64,000 bases of DNA from Luteimonas colneyensis (GCF_014836665.1 NZ_JACSQJ010000002.1:186001-250000); one strand, 5' to 3'; numbered from the stretch's first letter, positions 1 through 9,162 are shown. Numbers and translations: made by a program. Notes: generated by a model not told the origin, from the letters alone.

Positions 1-95
1 GTGACCACGCGGCGGCTGCGCACGAGGTCGTGCGCAAGCGCGTCCGCGCGCTGGGCCTGGGCGCGGCGGCGCAGGTCGGGGCGTTGGGCGGCCAT
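1..95 (-). CDS. bioF: 8-amino-7-oxononanoate synthase, N-terminus only (cut by window edge)
   Basis: Partial gene: the minus-strand frame opens with ATG at 95 and runs off the left end of the window, giving only about 31 residues that begin MAAQRPDLRRRAQAQ. The basic, Arg-rich helix at the N-terminus and the position 9 bp after the bioB stop fit BioF, the PLP enzyme that condenses pimeloyl-ACP with alanine in biotin synthesis. An AGGA lies about 8 bases before the ATG. The catalytic region is outside the window, so the name rests mostly on neighbourhood and the short N-terminus. Confidence 0.6.
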   Translation of the reverse strand, partial: MAAQRPDLRRRAQAQRADALAHDLVRSRRVV

Positions 96-104
96 GCGGC
101 GATC

Positions 105-1166
105 CTAGGCCACGCAGCGGCCGGGCTGGTCGACGATATCGGCATGCACCGTGCCGCCGTGGTCATGGCCTTCGGCATCCACGGTCACCTGCATCGCGCG
201 CAGGCCGAGGCGGTCGAACAGCGCCTGGTCATGCGCGACGTCGGGATTGCCGGTGGTCAGCAGCTTCTCGCCGTGGAAGATCGAGTTGGCGCCGGCCGAG
301 AAGCACAGCGCCTGCAGCTCGTCGGACATCTGCTCGCGGCCGGCCGACAGCCGCACCATCGACTTCGGCATCAGGATGCGCGCGACCGCGATCGTGCGCA
401 CGAACTCGAAGGGATCGAGCTCGGCGGTGCCGTGCAGCGGCGTGCCCTCCACCTGCACCAGGCGGTTGATCGGCACCGAGTCGGGGTGCGCCGGCATCGT
501 CGCCAGCGTCTGCAGGAAGCCGGCGCGCTGGCGGCGGGTCTCGCCCATGCCGACGATGCCGCCGCAGCAGGTCTTGAGCCCGGCGTCGCGCACGTGTTCC
601 AGGGTGTCGAAGCGGTCCTGCAGCTCGCGGGTGCGGATGATCGAACCGTAGTGTTCGGGATCGGTGTCGATGTTGTGGTTGTAGTAGTCGAGGCCGGCGT
701 CCTTGAGCGCCTGCGCCTGGCTGCCGGTCAGCATGCCCAGCGTGGCGCAGGTTTCCAGGCCCAGCGACTTCACCCCGGCGATCATCGCGGCGACCTTCGG
801 GATGTCGCGGTCCTTGGGCGAGCGCCAGGCGGCGCCCATGCAGAAGCGCGAGGCACCGGCGGCCTTGGCCGCGCGCGCCTTCTCCATCACCGCCTCGGTC
901 TCCATCAGCTTCTGCGCGTCGACGCCGGTGTCGTAGCGCTGGGCCTGCGGGCAGTAGGCGCAGTCCTCGGGGCAGCCGCCGGTCTTCACCGACAGCAGGG
1001 TGCTGACCTGGACCTCGGCCGGATCGAAGTTCAGCCGATGGACGCCGGCGGCGCGGAACAGCAGCTCCGGGAACGGCAGGTCGAGCAGGGCTTCGACCTC
1101 GCTGCGGGTCCAGTCGTGGCGCGGCGTGGCGGCCTCGGAAGCGCGGAATTCGCTGACGGCGGGCAT
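105..1166 (-). CDS. bioB: biotin synthase
   Basis: Radical SAM enzyme that inserts sulfur into dethiobiotin, the last step of biotin synthesis. The 353-residue product matches the usual ~346. The radical SAM cluster motif is CPEDCAYC (Cys65, Cys69, Cys72). The [2Fe-2S] ligand regions are visible as [19 protein letters not shown] and [14 protein letters not shown], with the conserved arginine in [11 protein letters not shown] chose the ATG at 1166 because it gives the family length; the frame is open further upstream, but that part has no BioB similarity and runs into divergent comF. An AGGA precedes the ATG. bioF follows after 9 bp, so the two genes are probably one operon. Confidence 0.97.
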   Translation of the reverse strand: MPAVSEFRASEAATPRHDWTRSEVEALLDLPFPELLFRAAGVHRLNFDPAEVQVSTLLSVKTGGCPEDCAYCPQAQRYDTGVDAQKLMETEAVMEKARAAKAAGASRFCMGAAWRSPKDRDIPKVAAMIAGVKSLGLETCATLGMLTGSQAQALKDAGLDYYNHNIDTDPEHYGSIIRTRELQDRFDTLEHVRDAGLKTCCGGIVGMGETRRQRAGFLQTLATMPAHPDSVPINRLVQVEGTPLHGTAELDPFEFVRTIAVARILMPKSMVRLSAGREQMSDELQALCFSAGANSIFHGEKLLTTGNPDVAHDQALFDRLGLRAMQVTVDAEGHDHGGTVHADIVDQPGRCVA

Positions 1167-1215
1167 GGCGGGGTCCTGAGTGCCTGGCGGGGGCAGACCG
1201 GGCAGTCTGGAAACC

Positions 1216-2067
1216 ATGCCCGGACCTGTCAACCTCGCGCAGGCCGCTCCAGTTGACGGCTGGCTGGCGCGGATCGGTCGCGGGCTGTGGGCGCCGCGCT
1301 GCCTGGTGTGCGCGGAAGGCGCGGCGGGGCCGCTGGATCTCTGCACGCGCTGTGCCGCCGCCCTGCCCTGGATGCCCCCGGCCTGTCTGTGCTGCGCGAT
1401 GCCGCTGCCGGCGCCGGCGTCGGCGTCCGCGTTGTCCCGCCCCGTAGGAGCAGCTACAGCTGCGACTGGCGCTACCCGGGGCTGCCCGGCGATTCCGGTC
1501 GCAGCTGTAGCTGCTCCTACAGGAGGATGGGTTGCGGCGGGGCGGCTGTGCAGCGCCTGCCAGCGGCATCCGCCGGCGCTGGCGCAGGCGCACGCGGCCT
1601 TCCTCTACGGATTCCCGCTGGACCGGCTGCTGCCGCGGCTGAAGTTCCACCGCGACCTCGCCGCCGGACGCCTGCTGGCCCAGGCCATGGCCGCCACCTT
1701 CGCCGCCTGCGAGCAGCCCGACGCCCTGGTGCCGGTGCCGCTGCACCGGGCCCGCCTGCGCCAGCGCGGCTACAACCAGGCGCTGGAGCTGGCGCGTCCG
1801 CTGGGCAGGATGCTGGGCCTGCCGGTACAGCCGGGCCTGCTGCTGCGCATCCGCAACACTGCCGCGCAGTCGCGCCTGGACGCGGGCGCGCGCAGCGCCA
1901 ACCTGCGTGATGCCTTCGACGTGCCGACCCGGGTCGGGATCCCCGCGCACCTGGTCCTGGTCGACGACGTCATGACCACCGGCGCCACCCTCGACGCCGC
2001 GGCCGAGGCCCTGCTCGAGGCCGGGGCCGACCGCGTCGATGCCTGGGTCTGCGCCCGCGCGCCCTGA
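1216..2067 (+). CDS. comF: ComF family phosphoribosyltransferase-like protein with an in-frame REP insertion
   Basis: ComF/GntX family protein associated with natural DNA uptake or use of external DNA. The N-terminal zinc-ribbon region is seen as CLVC, CTRC, CLCC and CSAC. The C-terminal half is a type I phosphoribosyltransferase fold with [18 protein letters not shown] and the PRPP loop [12 protein letters not shown]. At 283 residues it is about 50 longer than typical ComF (~230). Part of the excess lies between CLCC and CSAC, where a REP inverted repeat (1444-1520) is translated as an Ala/Gly/Pro-rich spacer without breaking the frame. It is divergent from bioB with 49 bp between the starts and ends 3 bp before the convergent MFS gene. 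ATG 1216 is preferred to an upstream in-frame ATG at 1180 that overlaps bioB. Confidence 0.9.
   Translation: MPGPVNLAQAAPVDGWLARIGRGLWAPRCLVCAEGAAGPLDLCTRCAAALPWMPPACLCCAMPLPAPASASALSRPVGAATAATGATRGCPAIPVAAVAAPTGGWVAAGRLCSACQRHPPALAQAHAAFLYGFPLDRLLPRLKFHRDLAAGRLLAQAMAATFAACEQPDALVPVPLHRARLRQRGYNQALELARPLGRMLGLPVQPGLLLRIRNTAAQSRLDAGARSANLRDAFDVPTRVGIPAHLVLVDDVMTTGATLDAAAEALLEAGADRVDAWVCARAP
1444..1520. repeat. GTAG-type REP inverted pair inside comF
   Basis: Two perfect 23-bp inverted arms, 1444-1466 beginning GTAGGAGCAGC and 1498-1520 ending GCTGCTCCTAC, flank a 31-bp spacer. Each arm is itself an imperfect palindrome (AGCAGCTACAGCTGC) with a GTAG foot. This is the layout known for REP elements mobilised by REP-associated tyrosine transposases (RAYTs). 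The same arm with T/A changes recurs at 55463-55594. No RAYT gene is visible in the window. Confidence 0.88.
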
Positions 2068-2070
2068 GCC

Positions 2071-3762
2071 TCAGCCCGGCCGGATCGTCTCGGTCACCGG
2101 CTGGGTCAGCGCCTGCGGGCCGGACTCCGGCACGCGGTGCAGCTCGCCGGGCTGGCGCTCGATCATGCGCCGCACGCGCGGCCCGTCGGGGCCGGCATGC
2201 AGCGCGCGCAGCTGGGCCGGGACGTAGGCATCGTCCTGCGTCAGCCGGCTGGTGTGGCGCAGGTACTCGAGCCAGGTCGGCGTCTCGTAGCGTTCGATCC
2301 AGACCCGGGGATCGGCCAGGTCGCGCAGCAGCCGCCAGTGGCGGGCACCGTCGCGCCGCCGGATGCGCCGGCGTTCGGCCATGGCCGCCAGGAAGTCGTC
2401 CACGTCCTGTTCGGCGATCACGTACTCGATCGTGACCACCACCGGCCCGGTGCGCGGCTGCACCGGCACCGTGGTCTCCGGCTCCTGCCAGCGGCGCAGC
2501 GGGTCGAGGTTGAGCTCGGCGAGCTTCGCCAGCGGAATCCAGAGGCCAACCAGCGCGCAGGCCACCATCACCAGCGCCGCCCCGAACAGCGCGACGCGCA
2601 CGTCGGCCTGGTCGGCGACCTGGCCCCACAGCCAGCTGCCGAGCGCCATGCCGCCGAAGGCCGACATCTGGTACAGCGACAGCGCGCGCGCCACCACCCA
2701 GCGCGGCGTGGACAGCTGCACGGTCACGTTGAAGGTCGACAGGGCCAGCACCCAGGACGCGCCGGCCAGCATCAGGCCCGCCATGGTCAGCAGCAGCACG
2801 CTGCTGGTGGCCGCGACGGCCACGGCCAGGGCGAAGGCGATGCAGGCCGCCCGCACCAGGCCCTCGCTCGACAGCCGCTCGCGCAGCCCCGCGCTGCCTA
2901 CCGCGCCGCCAATCGCGCCGACGCCGAAGGCACCCAGCAGCAGGCCGTAGGTCATCGGTCCGCCCGCGACCAGATCGCGCGCCACCAGCGGCATCAGCGC
3001 CATCGCCGCGCTGGCGCCGGCGCCGAACACCACCGCGCGCGCCAGCACGATGCGGATCACCGGGGACATCGCCACGTAGCGCACGCCCGCCGCCATCGCC
3101 ACCCCGAGCGTCTCGCGCGGCAGCTGGCGCGCGGCCACCTGCGGCCGCCAGCGCGCCAGCACCACCACCAGCGCCACGTAGCTCACCGCGTTGACCGCGA
3201 ACGCGGCCGCGGCGCCGGCGGCGGCGACGATCGCGCCGCCCACCGCCGGCCCGACGCTGCGCGCGATGTTGAAGCCCATGCTGTTGAACGCCACCGCGCC
3301 CGCCAGCTCCGTGCGCGGCACCATGTCGCCGACCGAGGCCTGCCAGGCCGGCGCGTTGAACGCCGCCCCGCAGCCGATGAGGAAGGTGAAGAGCAGCAGC
3401 AGCCACGGCGTGACCAGGTCCGCCCAGGTGCACAGCGCCAGCGCCGTCGACACCAGCAGCATGAAGACCTGCGCCCAGAGCATCATCCGGCGCCGGTCGT
3501 AGTTGTCGGCCATGGCGCCGGCCACCAGCGAGAACAGCATGATCGGCAGCGCCACCGAGGACTGCACCAGGGCCACCATGTCGGCCGACTGCGCGATCGA
3601 GGTCATCAGCCAGGCCGCGCCGACCGACTGGATCATGCCGCCGAAGTTGGACGAGGCGCTCGCCAGCCACACCCGGCGGAACACCGGATAGCGCATCGGC
3701 GACAGCGCCGTCGGGCGCGGTGCGGGATCGGGCGTGGTCGGCTCCGGAGTCGCGCCAGCCAT
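2071..3762 (-). CDS. MFS transporter, EntS/MFS_3 type
   Basis: Integral membrane major facilitator protein of 563 residues with about 10-12 hydrophobic segments. After the second segment comes the family A-like loop AGAMADNYDRRRMM. The last ~140 residues are hydrophilic and contain a compact region (VVTIEYVIAEQDVDDFL onward) resembling the ferredoxin-like tail common in the MFS_3 family (enterobactin exporter EntS-like). The substrate cannot be read from the sequence. The ATG at 3762 overlaps the ubiA stop by one base (TGATG), so the gene is translationally coupled to ubiA. It converges with comF, leaving 3 bp. Confidence 0.85.
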   Translation of the reverse strand: MAGATPEPTTPDPAPRPTALSPMRYPVFRRVWLASASSNFGGMIQSVGAAWLMTSIAQSADMVALVQSSVALPIMLFSLVAGAMADNYDRRRMMLWAQVFMLLVSTALALCTWADLVTPWLLLLFTFLIGCGAAFNAPAWQASVGDMVPRTELAGAVAFNSMGFNIARSVGPAVGGAIVAAAGAAAAFAVNAVSYVALVVVLARWRPQVAARQLPRETLGVAMAAGVRYVAMSPVIRIVLARAVVFGAGASAAMALMPLVARDLVAGGPMTYGLLLGAFGVGAIGGAVGSAGLRERLSSEGLVRAACIAFALAVAVAATSSVLLLTMAGLMLAGASWVLALSTFNVTVQLSTPRWVVARALSLYQMSAFGGMALGSWLWGQVADQADVRVALFGAALVMVACALVGLWIPLAKLAELNLDPLRRWQEPETTVPVQPRTGPVVVTIEYVIAEQDVDDFLAAMAERRRIRRRDGARHWRLLRDLADPRVWIERYETPTWLEYLRHTSRLTQDDAYVPAQLRALHAGPDGPRVRRMIERQPGELHRVPESGPQALTQPVTETIRPG

Positions 3763-4673
3763 CAGCCCGCGCCGCGCAGCGCCAGGTCGCCGGCAATGCC
3801 GATGAACACCGCCAGGCCCACCCAGTGGTTGTCGAGGAAGGCGCGGAAGCAGGGCTCGCGCTCGCGATGGCGGCAGATCCAGAACTGGCGCAGCACCAGC
3901 AGCAGCGCCACCCCGAGCGAAGCCCAGTACACCCCCCCCAGCCCGGCCTGGCGGCCGGCCAGGGCCAGGCCCAGGAACACCAGCGCGTACAGCACGCCCT
4001 GGATCACCAGGTCCATGTCGCCGAACAGGATCGCCGTCGACTTCGAGCCGATGCGGATGTCGTCGTCGCGGTCGACCATCGCGTACCAGGTGTCGTAGGC
4101 GGTCGACCACAGGATGTTGGTGGCGTAGAGCACCCAGGCCAGCGGCGGCACCTCGCCCTGCACCGCCGCGAAGGCCATCGGGATGCCCCAGCCGAAGGCC
4201 ATGCCCAGGTAGACCTGGGGCAGGTGCGTGTGGCGCTTGAGGTAGGGATAGGTGGCGGCCAGGAACACGCCGACGAAGCTCATCAGGATCGTGAGCCGGT
4301 CGAGCGTCAGCACCAGCGCGAACGCCGCCAGCATCAGCCCCGCGAACAGCGCCAGCGCCTCGCGCCCGCGCACGGCCCCGGTCGCCAGCGGACGGTGGCG
4401 GGTGCGCTTCACGTGCGGGTCGAGCCAGCGGTCGGCGTAGTCGTTGATCACGCAGCCGGCGGCGCGCGTGAGCCACACGCCGGCGCTGAAGACGAACAGG
4501 ATCCAGGGCGGCGGCACGCCGTCGGCGGCCAGCCACAGCGCCCACCAGGTGGGCCAGAGCAGCAGCAGCCAGCCGATCGGACGGTCGGCGCGCATGAGCT
4601 TCCAGTACAGGCCGAGGCGCTCGCGCCAGGCAGGCGCGGCGGGCGGCCGCGCCTCGAAACGTTCATAGGACAT
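3762..4673 (-). CDS. ubiA: 4-hydroxybenzoate octaprenyltransferase
   Basis: Membrane prenyltransferase that attaches the polyprenyl tail to 4-hydroxybenzoate in ubiquinone synthesis. The 303-residue product carries both aspartate-rich Mg-prenyl-diphosphate motifs of the UbiA superfamily: NDYADRWLD followed by RTRHRPLA in the first half, and [17 protein letters not shown] in the second. Several membrane helices surround them. The ATG at 4673 ([11 protein letters not shown]) gives a length close to the E. coli enzyme (290); an in-frame ATG at 4700 is less likely. The MFS gene is coupled directly downstream, while a divergent tRNA gene starts about 110 bp upstream. Confidence 0.96.
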   Translation of the reverse strand: MSYERFEARPPAAPAWRERLGLYWKLMRADRPIGWLLLLWPTWWALWLAADGVPPPWILFVFSAGVWLTRAAGCVINDYADRWLDPHVKRTRHRPLATGAVRGREALALFAGLMLAAFALVLTLDRLTILMSFVGVFLAATYPYLKRHTHLPQVYLGMAFGWGIPMAFAAVQGEVPPLAWVLYATNILWSTAYDTWYAMVDRDDDIRIGSKSTAILFGDMDLVIQGVLYALVFLGLALAGRQAGLGGVYWASLGVALLLVLRQFWICRHREREPCFRAFLDNHWVGLAVFIGIAGDLALRGAG

Positions 4674-4782
4674 GCGGCCATGGTACCGCCGCGGCATCAC
4701 GGGACCGTGCGCGCGGACGGCGGGTGCGGCCCGTGCCCGGGACTCGCGCCGGTCGCCGGGATCGTGGACAATGGCCGGCCGG

Positions 4783-4859
4783 GCGCCTGTAGCTCAGCCG
4801 GATAGAGTAGTGGCTTCCGAAGCCATTGGTCGGGGGTTCGAATCCCTCCAGGCGCGCCA
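4783..4859 (+). tRNA. tRNA-Arg, anticodon CCG
   Basis: A 77-nt cloverleaf can be folded by eye: acceptor GCGCCTG pairs with CAGGCGC, discriminator G is followed by an encoded CCA (4857-4859), the D stem is GCTC/GAGT, and the T arm contains GGTTCGAATCC. The seven-base anticodon loop is TTCCGAA, giving anticodon CCG, which reads the arginine codon CGG. The overall sequence closely follows E. coli tRNA-Arg(CCG). Confidence 0.97.
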
Positions 4860-5001
4860 TCTCCCCCTATGACGAATGGGACGCTGACGGGACAGCGTTC
4901 GCATGGCGCTGCGCTGCGACAGCCCGGCAGCGGCGCGCTGCGCTAATGTCCAACCTGGACGCGGCTGCCCCGGTACGAGGGCGCGGGACAGGGGGAGTTT
5001 C

Positions 5002-6294
5002 ATGCAGGGACGATCATGGCTGCTGACCGCGGCCGGCCTGGTTCTGGGGTGCCTGCTGGCATGTCCCGCCGATGCCGCCGGCAAGCGCGTGGCGCTGGTG
5101 GTCGGGATTTCGGAATACCCGGGGGTCGACCGTCTGGACGCCGCCGTGTCCGATGCCCGCCTGATCAGCCGGCAGCTGCGCGGCATCGGCTTCGAAGTCA
5201 CGGAATCGACCAACGGCAGCTACCGCAGCCTGGGCGAGGACCTCGCGGACTTCGCGGCCGAGGCGGCGGACGCCGAAATCGCGCTTTTCTACTACGCCGG
5301 CCACGGCTTCGAGGTCGGCGGCGAGAACTTCCTGATGCCGGTCGACATCGGCCAGCCGATGGCCACGATCGACCGCGCCGCGGTGCGCATGCGCGGGCTT
5401 CCGCTGTCCACGGTGCTGCGCGACCTCCGGGCCGCGAACCCGCATGCGCTGGTGGCGGTGATCGACGCCTGCCGCGATGCGCCCACCCGCGGCGGGCAGA
5501 CGCGCGGACTGGTCACGACGGAGACCGGCGACGGCACCTTCCTCGCCTTTTCCACCAGCCCGGGCCAGCGCGCGATCGACTCGGCGGCGAGCCTCGGGCA
5601 TGCCAGCCGCAACAGCCCGTTCGCGCTGTTCTTCGCCGAAAACCTGGCGGAGCCGGGGCTGGGCATGCTCGACCTGATGCAGGCCACGCAGTCCCAGGTG
5701 GATGCGCTGACCCGCGGCCGACAGCGCCCCTGGTTTGCCAGCGAGCTCAACGGGCCGCTGGTGCTGAACCCGCGCAGGCCGGCGTCTGCCGGGCAGGCGG
5801 CACGTCCCGGCCAGCCGCGTGCGGCATTCGGGTCGCCCGCCATGTGCCCGCCCGAACGCACCGAGGCTTCGCGACTGTGGAACAGCGAAATGCGGGCCGT
5901 GCTGCTTGCAGGGCAAACGCTGACCGCCGACGGCCTCCCGCGGCTGCGCCGCGAGGCCGAGGCGGGCGACCTGCGCGCGATGACGGTGCTGGGCAAGGTA
6001 TTGAGCGAGGGCACCGGGGTGGGCCGCGACCGTGCGCAGGCCCGGCGACACTGGCTGCGCGCCGCCGAGGCCGGACACGCCGTGGCCCAGACCCTGCTTG
6101 GCGAGGACCTCCACGATGACGCCCCGGACGAACGCACCCGGCGCGAGGCGCGCAAATGGCTGGAGCGCGCCAGCCAGGCCGGTTTTGCCCGCGCCACGCT
6201 GGACCTGGCGAGCCTGCAGGACAACAACCAGGACGCGGCCAGCGCACTGATGCTGGCGTTCTGCCAGGGCATCCAGGGGTTCAACACGCCATGA
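5002..6294 (+). CDS. exported caspase-like (peptidase C14) protein with Sel1 repeats
   Basis: A 430-residue protein with a hydrophobic export signal (about residues 5-25), then a caspase p20-like domain (about 28-270). The catalytic dyad is visible: His101 in YYAGHGFE and Cys157 in IDACRDAP. A low-complexity linker (about 270-300) leads to a C-terminal region with Sel1-like short solenoid repeats (GDLRAMTVLGKVLSEGTGVGR, AGHAVAQTLLGEDL). The ATG at 5002 follows GGGGGAG, and the signal sequence starts there; the frame is open upstream. The LLAC just before the cleavage region might be a poor lipobox. It overlaps the next gene by 4 bp (ATGA). Bacterial members of this clan act in regulated proteolysis or cell death, but the target here is unknown. 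Confidence 0.88.
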   Translation: MQGRSWLLTAAGLVLGCLLACPADAAGKRVALVVGISEYPGVDRLDAAVSDARLISRQLRGIGFEVTESTNGSYRSLGEDLADFAAEAADAEIALFYYAGHGFEVGGENFLMPVDIGQPMATIDRAAVRMRGLPLSTVLRDLRAANPHALVAVIDACRDAPTRGGQTRGLVTTETGDGTFLAFSTSPGQRAIDSAASLGHASRNSPFALFFAENLAEPGLGMLDLMQATQSQVDALTRGRQRPWFASELNGPLVLNPRRPASAGQAARPGQPRAAFGSPAMCPPERTEASRLWNSEMRAVLLAGQTLTADGLPRLRREAEAGDLRAMTVLGKVLSEGTGVGRDRAQARRHWLRAAEAGHAVAQTLLGEDLHDDAPDERTRREARKWLERASQAGFARATLDLASLQDNNQDAASALMLAFCQGIQGFNTP

Positions 6295-6950
6295 CGCAGG
6301 CAGCGCGCAGGGGGATGACACGCCGGTGGCCGTGGCTGCTGGTGCTGCTGGCGGTGGCGGTCGCCGTCGCCATCTGGTGGCTGTTCCTGCGGCCGGGAAT
6401 CATCTACCGCGGCCCGCCCATCCCGGTCGGCGCCGGCACCGTGCCGGAGCGCGAGCTGGTGCTCATGGAGAACACGCCGGGCGAGGACCGGACCGGTTTT
6501 CTCAAGCGCGTGGGCCGGGTGCTGGCCGACCATTCAGACCGCACCGGCCACGAGGCCTGCGGCCAGGTCTGCCAGAACCGGGACTCCAGCCGGTTCGCCG
6601 TGCAGGTGGTGACCAACGATGCCCACATCATGTGCGCGATGTGGACCACCTGTCCGGAGGGCTACATGCCCACCGGCACGAACATCCATTCGCACTGCCC
6701 CGCCAAGCGCGTGCTGCGGGCCAACGCCGCCGACATGGCCATGAGCGCCAACCGCTACAAGCTCGGCGACCGGCTCAAGCCCTGCGTCGACGATCGATTT
6801 TCAGCCATGGACTTCGACGCCGGCCCCGGCTATCTCGCGACGCCCTCGCGCCTGCTGTTCCAGGAAGGCAGGAAGCAGCTGGCCGACCTCGGCCCGCTGC
6901 CGCCGGAGGCCAGCCGCGCCCTGGTCGACGCGGGAACCCCGGTGCCCTGA
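6291..6950 (+). CDS. membrane-anchored putative JAMM/DUF4329-like metallopeptidase
   Basis: A 219-residue protein with one N-terminal membrane segment (about 13-33) and a predicted periplasmic remainder. Its core fits a JAMM-fold pattern: Glu88 in GHEACGQVC, His133 and His135 in NIHSHCP, then Ser171 and Asp174 in DRFSAMDFD, followed by GYLATPSRL. That ending resembles DUF4329/JAB-like domains, in which the E, HxH and S-x2-D residues bind zinc. Six cysteines (90, 94, 115, 121, 136, 165) suggest disulfides. Its start overlaps the stop of the caspase-like gene (ATGA), so the two are almost certainly co-translated. The JAMM assignment is made by motif eye-matching, not by alignment. Confidence 0.6.
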   Translation: MTQAARRGMTRRWPWLLVLLAVAVAVAIWWLFLRPGIIYRGPPIPVGAGTVPERELVLMENTPGEDRTGFLKRVGRVLADHSDRTGHEACGQVCQNRDSSRFAVQVVTNDAHIMCAMWTTCPEGYMPTGTNIHSHCPAKRVLRANAADMAMSANRYKLGDRLKPCVDDRFSAMDFDAGPGYLATPSRLLFQEGRKQLADLGPLPPEASRALVDAGTPVP

Positions 6951-7007
6951 CGCAGGCAGCGGGCGCGCTGGCCGAGGCTGACGTCCGCCGCCCTGCGGCC
7001 GGGCCGG

Positions 7008-7139
7008 TCAGACCAGGTCTTCGCCGCGCTTCTTCGCGCGCCGCACGTCGCGCCACACGCCGCGGCCCATGACGAACATCATCACCAGCACGATCGCCGG
7101 CCACACCAGCACGTAGGCGGTCATCAGCAGGTCCCTCAT
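7008..7139 (-). CDS. 43-residue membrane protein, probable symporter small subunit
   Basis: A very short gene encoding a single hydrophobic helix (LLMTAYVLVWPAIVLVMMFV) followed by a basic tail (RRAKKRGEDLV). It starts inside the stop of the sodium:solute symporter (ATGA overlap at 7136-7139), so it is translationally coupled to it. Small accessory membrane peptides encoded directly after SSS and NSS transporters are known, and this gene fits that pattern. Nothing else about its function can be read. Confidence 0.7.
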   Translation of the reverse strand: MRDLLMTAYVLVWPAIVLVMMFVMGRGVWRDVRRAKKRGEDLV

Positions 7140-8839
7140 CGCGTCGCCTCCCGGGCAGCGTCCAGCGCGGGCGCCGGCCCATGCATGTCGTCGGCCGTCG
7201 GGGCCTGCTCCTGGTCGAAGTTGCGCACGCGCCGGCCGAGCAGCGCGAAGTCGAAGTCCTCGCGGCTGCGGAAGCTGAGCAGCGAGCACACCACCGTGCT
7301 CACGCCATACGCGTTGAGCGAGCTCAGCAGCACCGGATAGTCGCGCAGTAAGCCGAGGGTGAAGGGCGCCAGCGCCAGCGTCGCCAGCACACCGACGCCC
7401 AGCCCCACCCGCTTGCCGAAGAAGCCGAAGGCCATCAGGCCCAGCACCACGCCGGCGCCGACGGTCGCGAACAGCTCCAGCACCAGCGCCACCAGCCCCT
7501 CGATCGGCACCAGCTGGAACCGCGCGACGATGAACGCCGTCACCGAGACCGCCACCGCGGTGGTGAACGCGCGGTTGTTCACCTTCTTCCAGTAGAAGCT
7601 CGCGATCACCGGGAACACGATCGAGCCCCACAGCGCGCCCACGAACACCAGCAGCGAGAGGATGTCGATCCGGAAGCTGGCGAAGACGAGCCCCGCGGTG
7701 GTGGCGACGATCATGGTGATGCGCCCGACCCACAGCATCGTGGCCGGGTTGACGCGGCCCTTCGCGATGTTCTTGCCGTAGATGTCGGTCATCATGATCG
7801 CGGAGAGTGCGGCGAGGTCGGAATCCGCGGTCGACGACAGCGAGCCGATCACCATGATGAAGAACACGCCGATCATCACCGGCCCGAGGTAGCTCGAGGC
7901 CATCTGCGGGATCAGGTTGTTGTGGTCGCCGCCCGCGGGCTCCATGCCCACCATCAGCGCCACCACGCCGAGCATGCCCAGGCCGATCACGGTGGCGCCG
8001 TAGCTGACGGTGGCGGCGAGGAAGGTGGGCTTGATCAGGTCCTCGCGCACCGCGAACAGGCGCTGGGCGATGGTCTGGTTGCCGATCGCATAGGCCAGCA
8101 CGGCCACGAAGTAGGGCGCGCCCTGCTCCAGGAACGCGGTCTTCGAGAACATCGAGGCCTGCTCGGCGCTGAGACGGTCCCAGCCCTGCGAGACCGCCTC
8201 GATGCCGCCGGCGTTGAAGAACACCAGCGGGATGATCAGCGCCGCGGCGCCCAGCATCGCCGCCACCTGCGCGACGTCGGTCATGATCGAGGCGCGGAAG
8301 CCCGACCACAGGGTGTACGACAGCGTGCCGATGCCGGCGATCAGCACGCCGTGCACGAAGTCCAAGGGCGACAGCATCGCCACCAGCGCGCCGGCGGCGG
8401 TGAAGTTCGCCATCAGGCTGATGACGCTGCCGGCGATGTTGGAGCCGGCGAGGATCAGCTGGCTGGAGCGGCCGTGGCGGGCGTGCATGATCTCGGCCAG
8501 CGTGTGCGCCTCGGGCGCGACCTCGCGGAAGCGGCGGCCGAAGGGGTAGATGAAGAGGATCATCAGCGCGCCCCACAGACCGTAATGGATGGGGCCGGAG
8601 ATGCCGTACTTGTAGCCGGAGGTGGCGGCGGCATAGAAGGAGGCCGCCCAGATCCAGGTGGCGGTCATGCTGGCGGCGGAAACGCCGAAGCCGATCGCGC
8701 CGTTGGAGGTCATGTAGCCGTCGACGTTCTCGTCCTTGCGCGCGATGCGCCGGGACATGAGGAACGTGCCGCCGTAGAAGGCGACCAGCAGCAGCAGGAC
8801 GGTGGGTGTCTGGAGTTGGTAGAACGATGGGTCGGCCAC
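7136..8839 (-). CDS. sodium:solute symporter (SSS family)
   Basis: A 567-residue polytopic membrane protein with about 13 hydrophobic segments. Family features include the N-terminal TATWIWAASFYAAATSGYKYG stretch, ALWGSIVFPVIASFYWKK late in the protein, and the sodium-site region IGSLSSTADSDLAALSA. The last two resemble SSS members annotated as urea or solute/Na+ transporters, but the substrate is not determined. The start is GTG at 8839 (MADPSFYQL). A 43-residue membrane peptide is coupled downstream. The 8840-9162 gap separates it from the divergent cytochrome c5 gene. Confidence 0.88.
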   Translation of the reverse strand: MADPSFYQLQTPTVLLLLVAFYGGTFLMSRRIARKDENVDGYMTSNGAIGFGVSAASMTATWIWAASFYAAATSGYKYGISGPIHYGLWGALMILFIYPFGRRFREVAPEAHTLAEIMHARHGRSSQLILAGSNIAGSVISLMANFTAAGALVAMLSPLDFVHGVLIAGIGTLSYTLWSGFRASIMTDVAQVAAMLGAAALIIPLVFFNAGGIEAVSQGWDRLSAEQASMFSKTAFLEQGAPYFVAVLAYAIGNQTIAQRLFAVREDLIKPTFLAATVSYGATVIGLGMLGVVALMVGMEPAGGDHNNLIPQMASSYLGPVMIGVFFIMVIGSLSSTADSDLAALSAIMMTDIYGKNIAKGRVNPATMLWVGRITMIVATTAGLVFASFRIDILSLLVFVGALWGSIVFPVIASFYWKKVNNRAFTTAVAVSVTAFIVARFQLVPIEGLVALVLELFATVGAGVVLGLMAFGFFGKRVGLGVGVLATLALAPFTLGLLRDYPVLLSSLNAYGVSTVVCSLLSFRSREDFDFALLGRRVRNFDQEQAPTADDMHGPAPALDAAREATR

Positions 8840-9162
8840 TGGCGGTCAGGCGCTCCTCGTGAAGCCACTCGGGCTTGGCGGGACGCAGCACGCAGGCGTC
8901 CGGGGGACGGGACCGTCCGGAACGGGACCTGCAGCGCGGAAAACCGGGCCAGCTGCGCCATGGGGCGCCTCCGGAAACCGTCACGGGACGGCAGGCATCG
9001 GAGGCGCGGCGAAGCGGACATCCTAGCAGCCCCGGCGAAATGGCCGGGAACGCGGCGTCCCACAGCGCCCAGCGGACGTCGTCCGCCATGCCACGTCCGC
9101 GGGGCTGTGCTCTATAATCCTGCGCAGCTGTGGCCGTCCGGCCACGCCCGCCAAGGTGTTCC
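8840..9162. other. 323-bp divergent intergenic region (symporter / cytochrome c5)
   Basis: No convincing gene is seen in either strand. It should hold the divergent promoters. The only clear element is a TATAAT at 9113-9118 pointing towards the cytochrome gene, annotated separately. An imperfect palindrome around GGGACCGTCCGG (about 8908-8920) was noted, without assigned function. Confidence 0.5.
9113..9118 (+). promoter_or_regulatory. probable -10 element for cytochrome c5
   Basis: A perfect TATAAT stands out in GC-rich sequence 45 bp upstream of the GTG start at 9163. No good -35 hexamer is visible at 16-18 bp, so this is a partial promoter call. Confidence 0.5.

Noticed and set aside
30-1256. 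Plus-strand 408-codon frame opposite bioB
   Set aside because: Low-complexity His/Arg/Ala/Gly translation without domain; bioB on the other strand is unambiguous.
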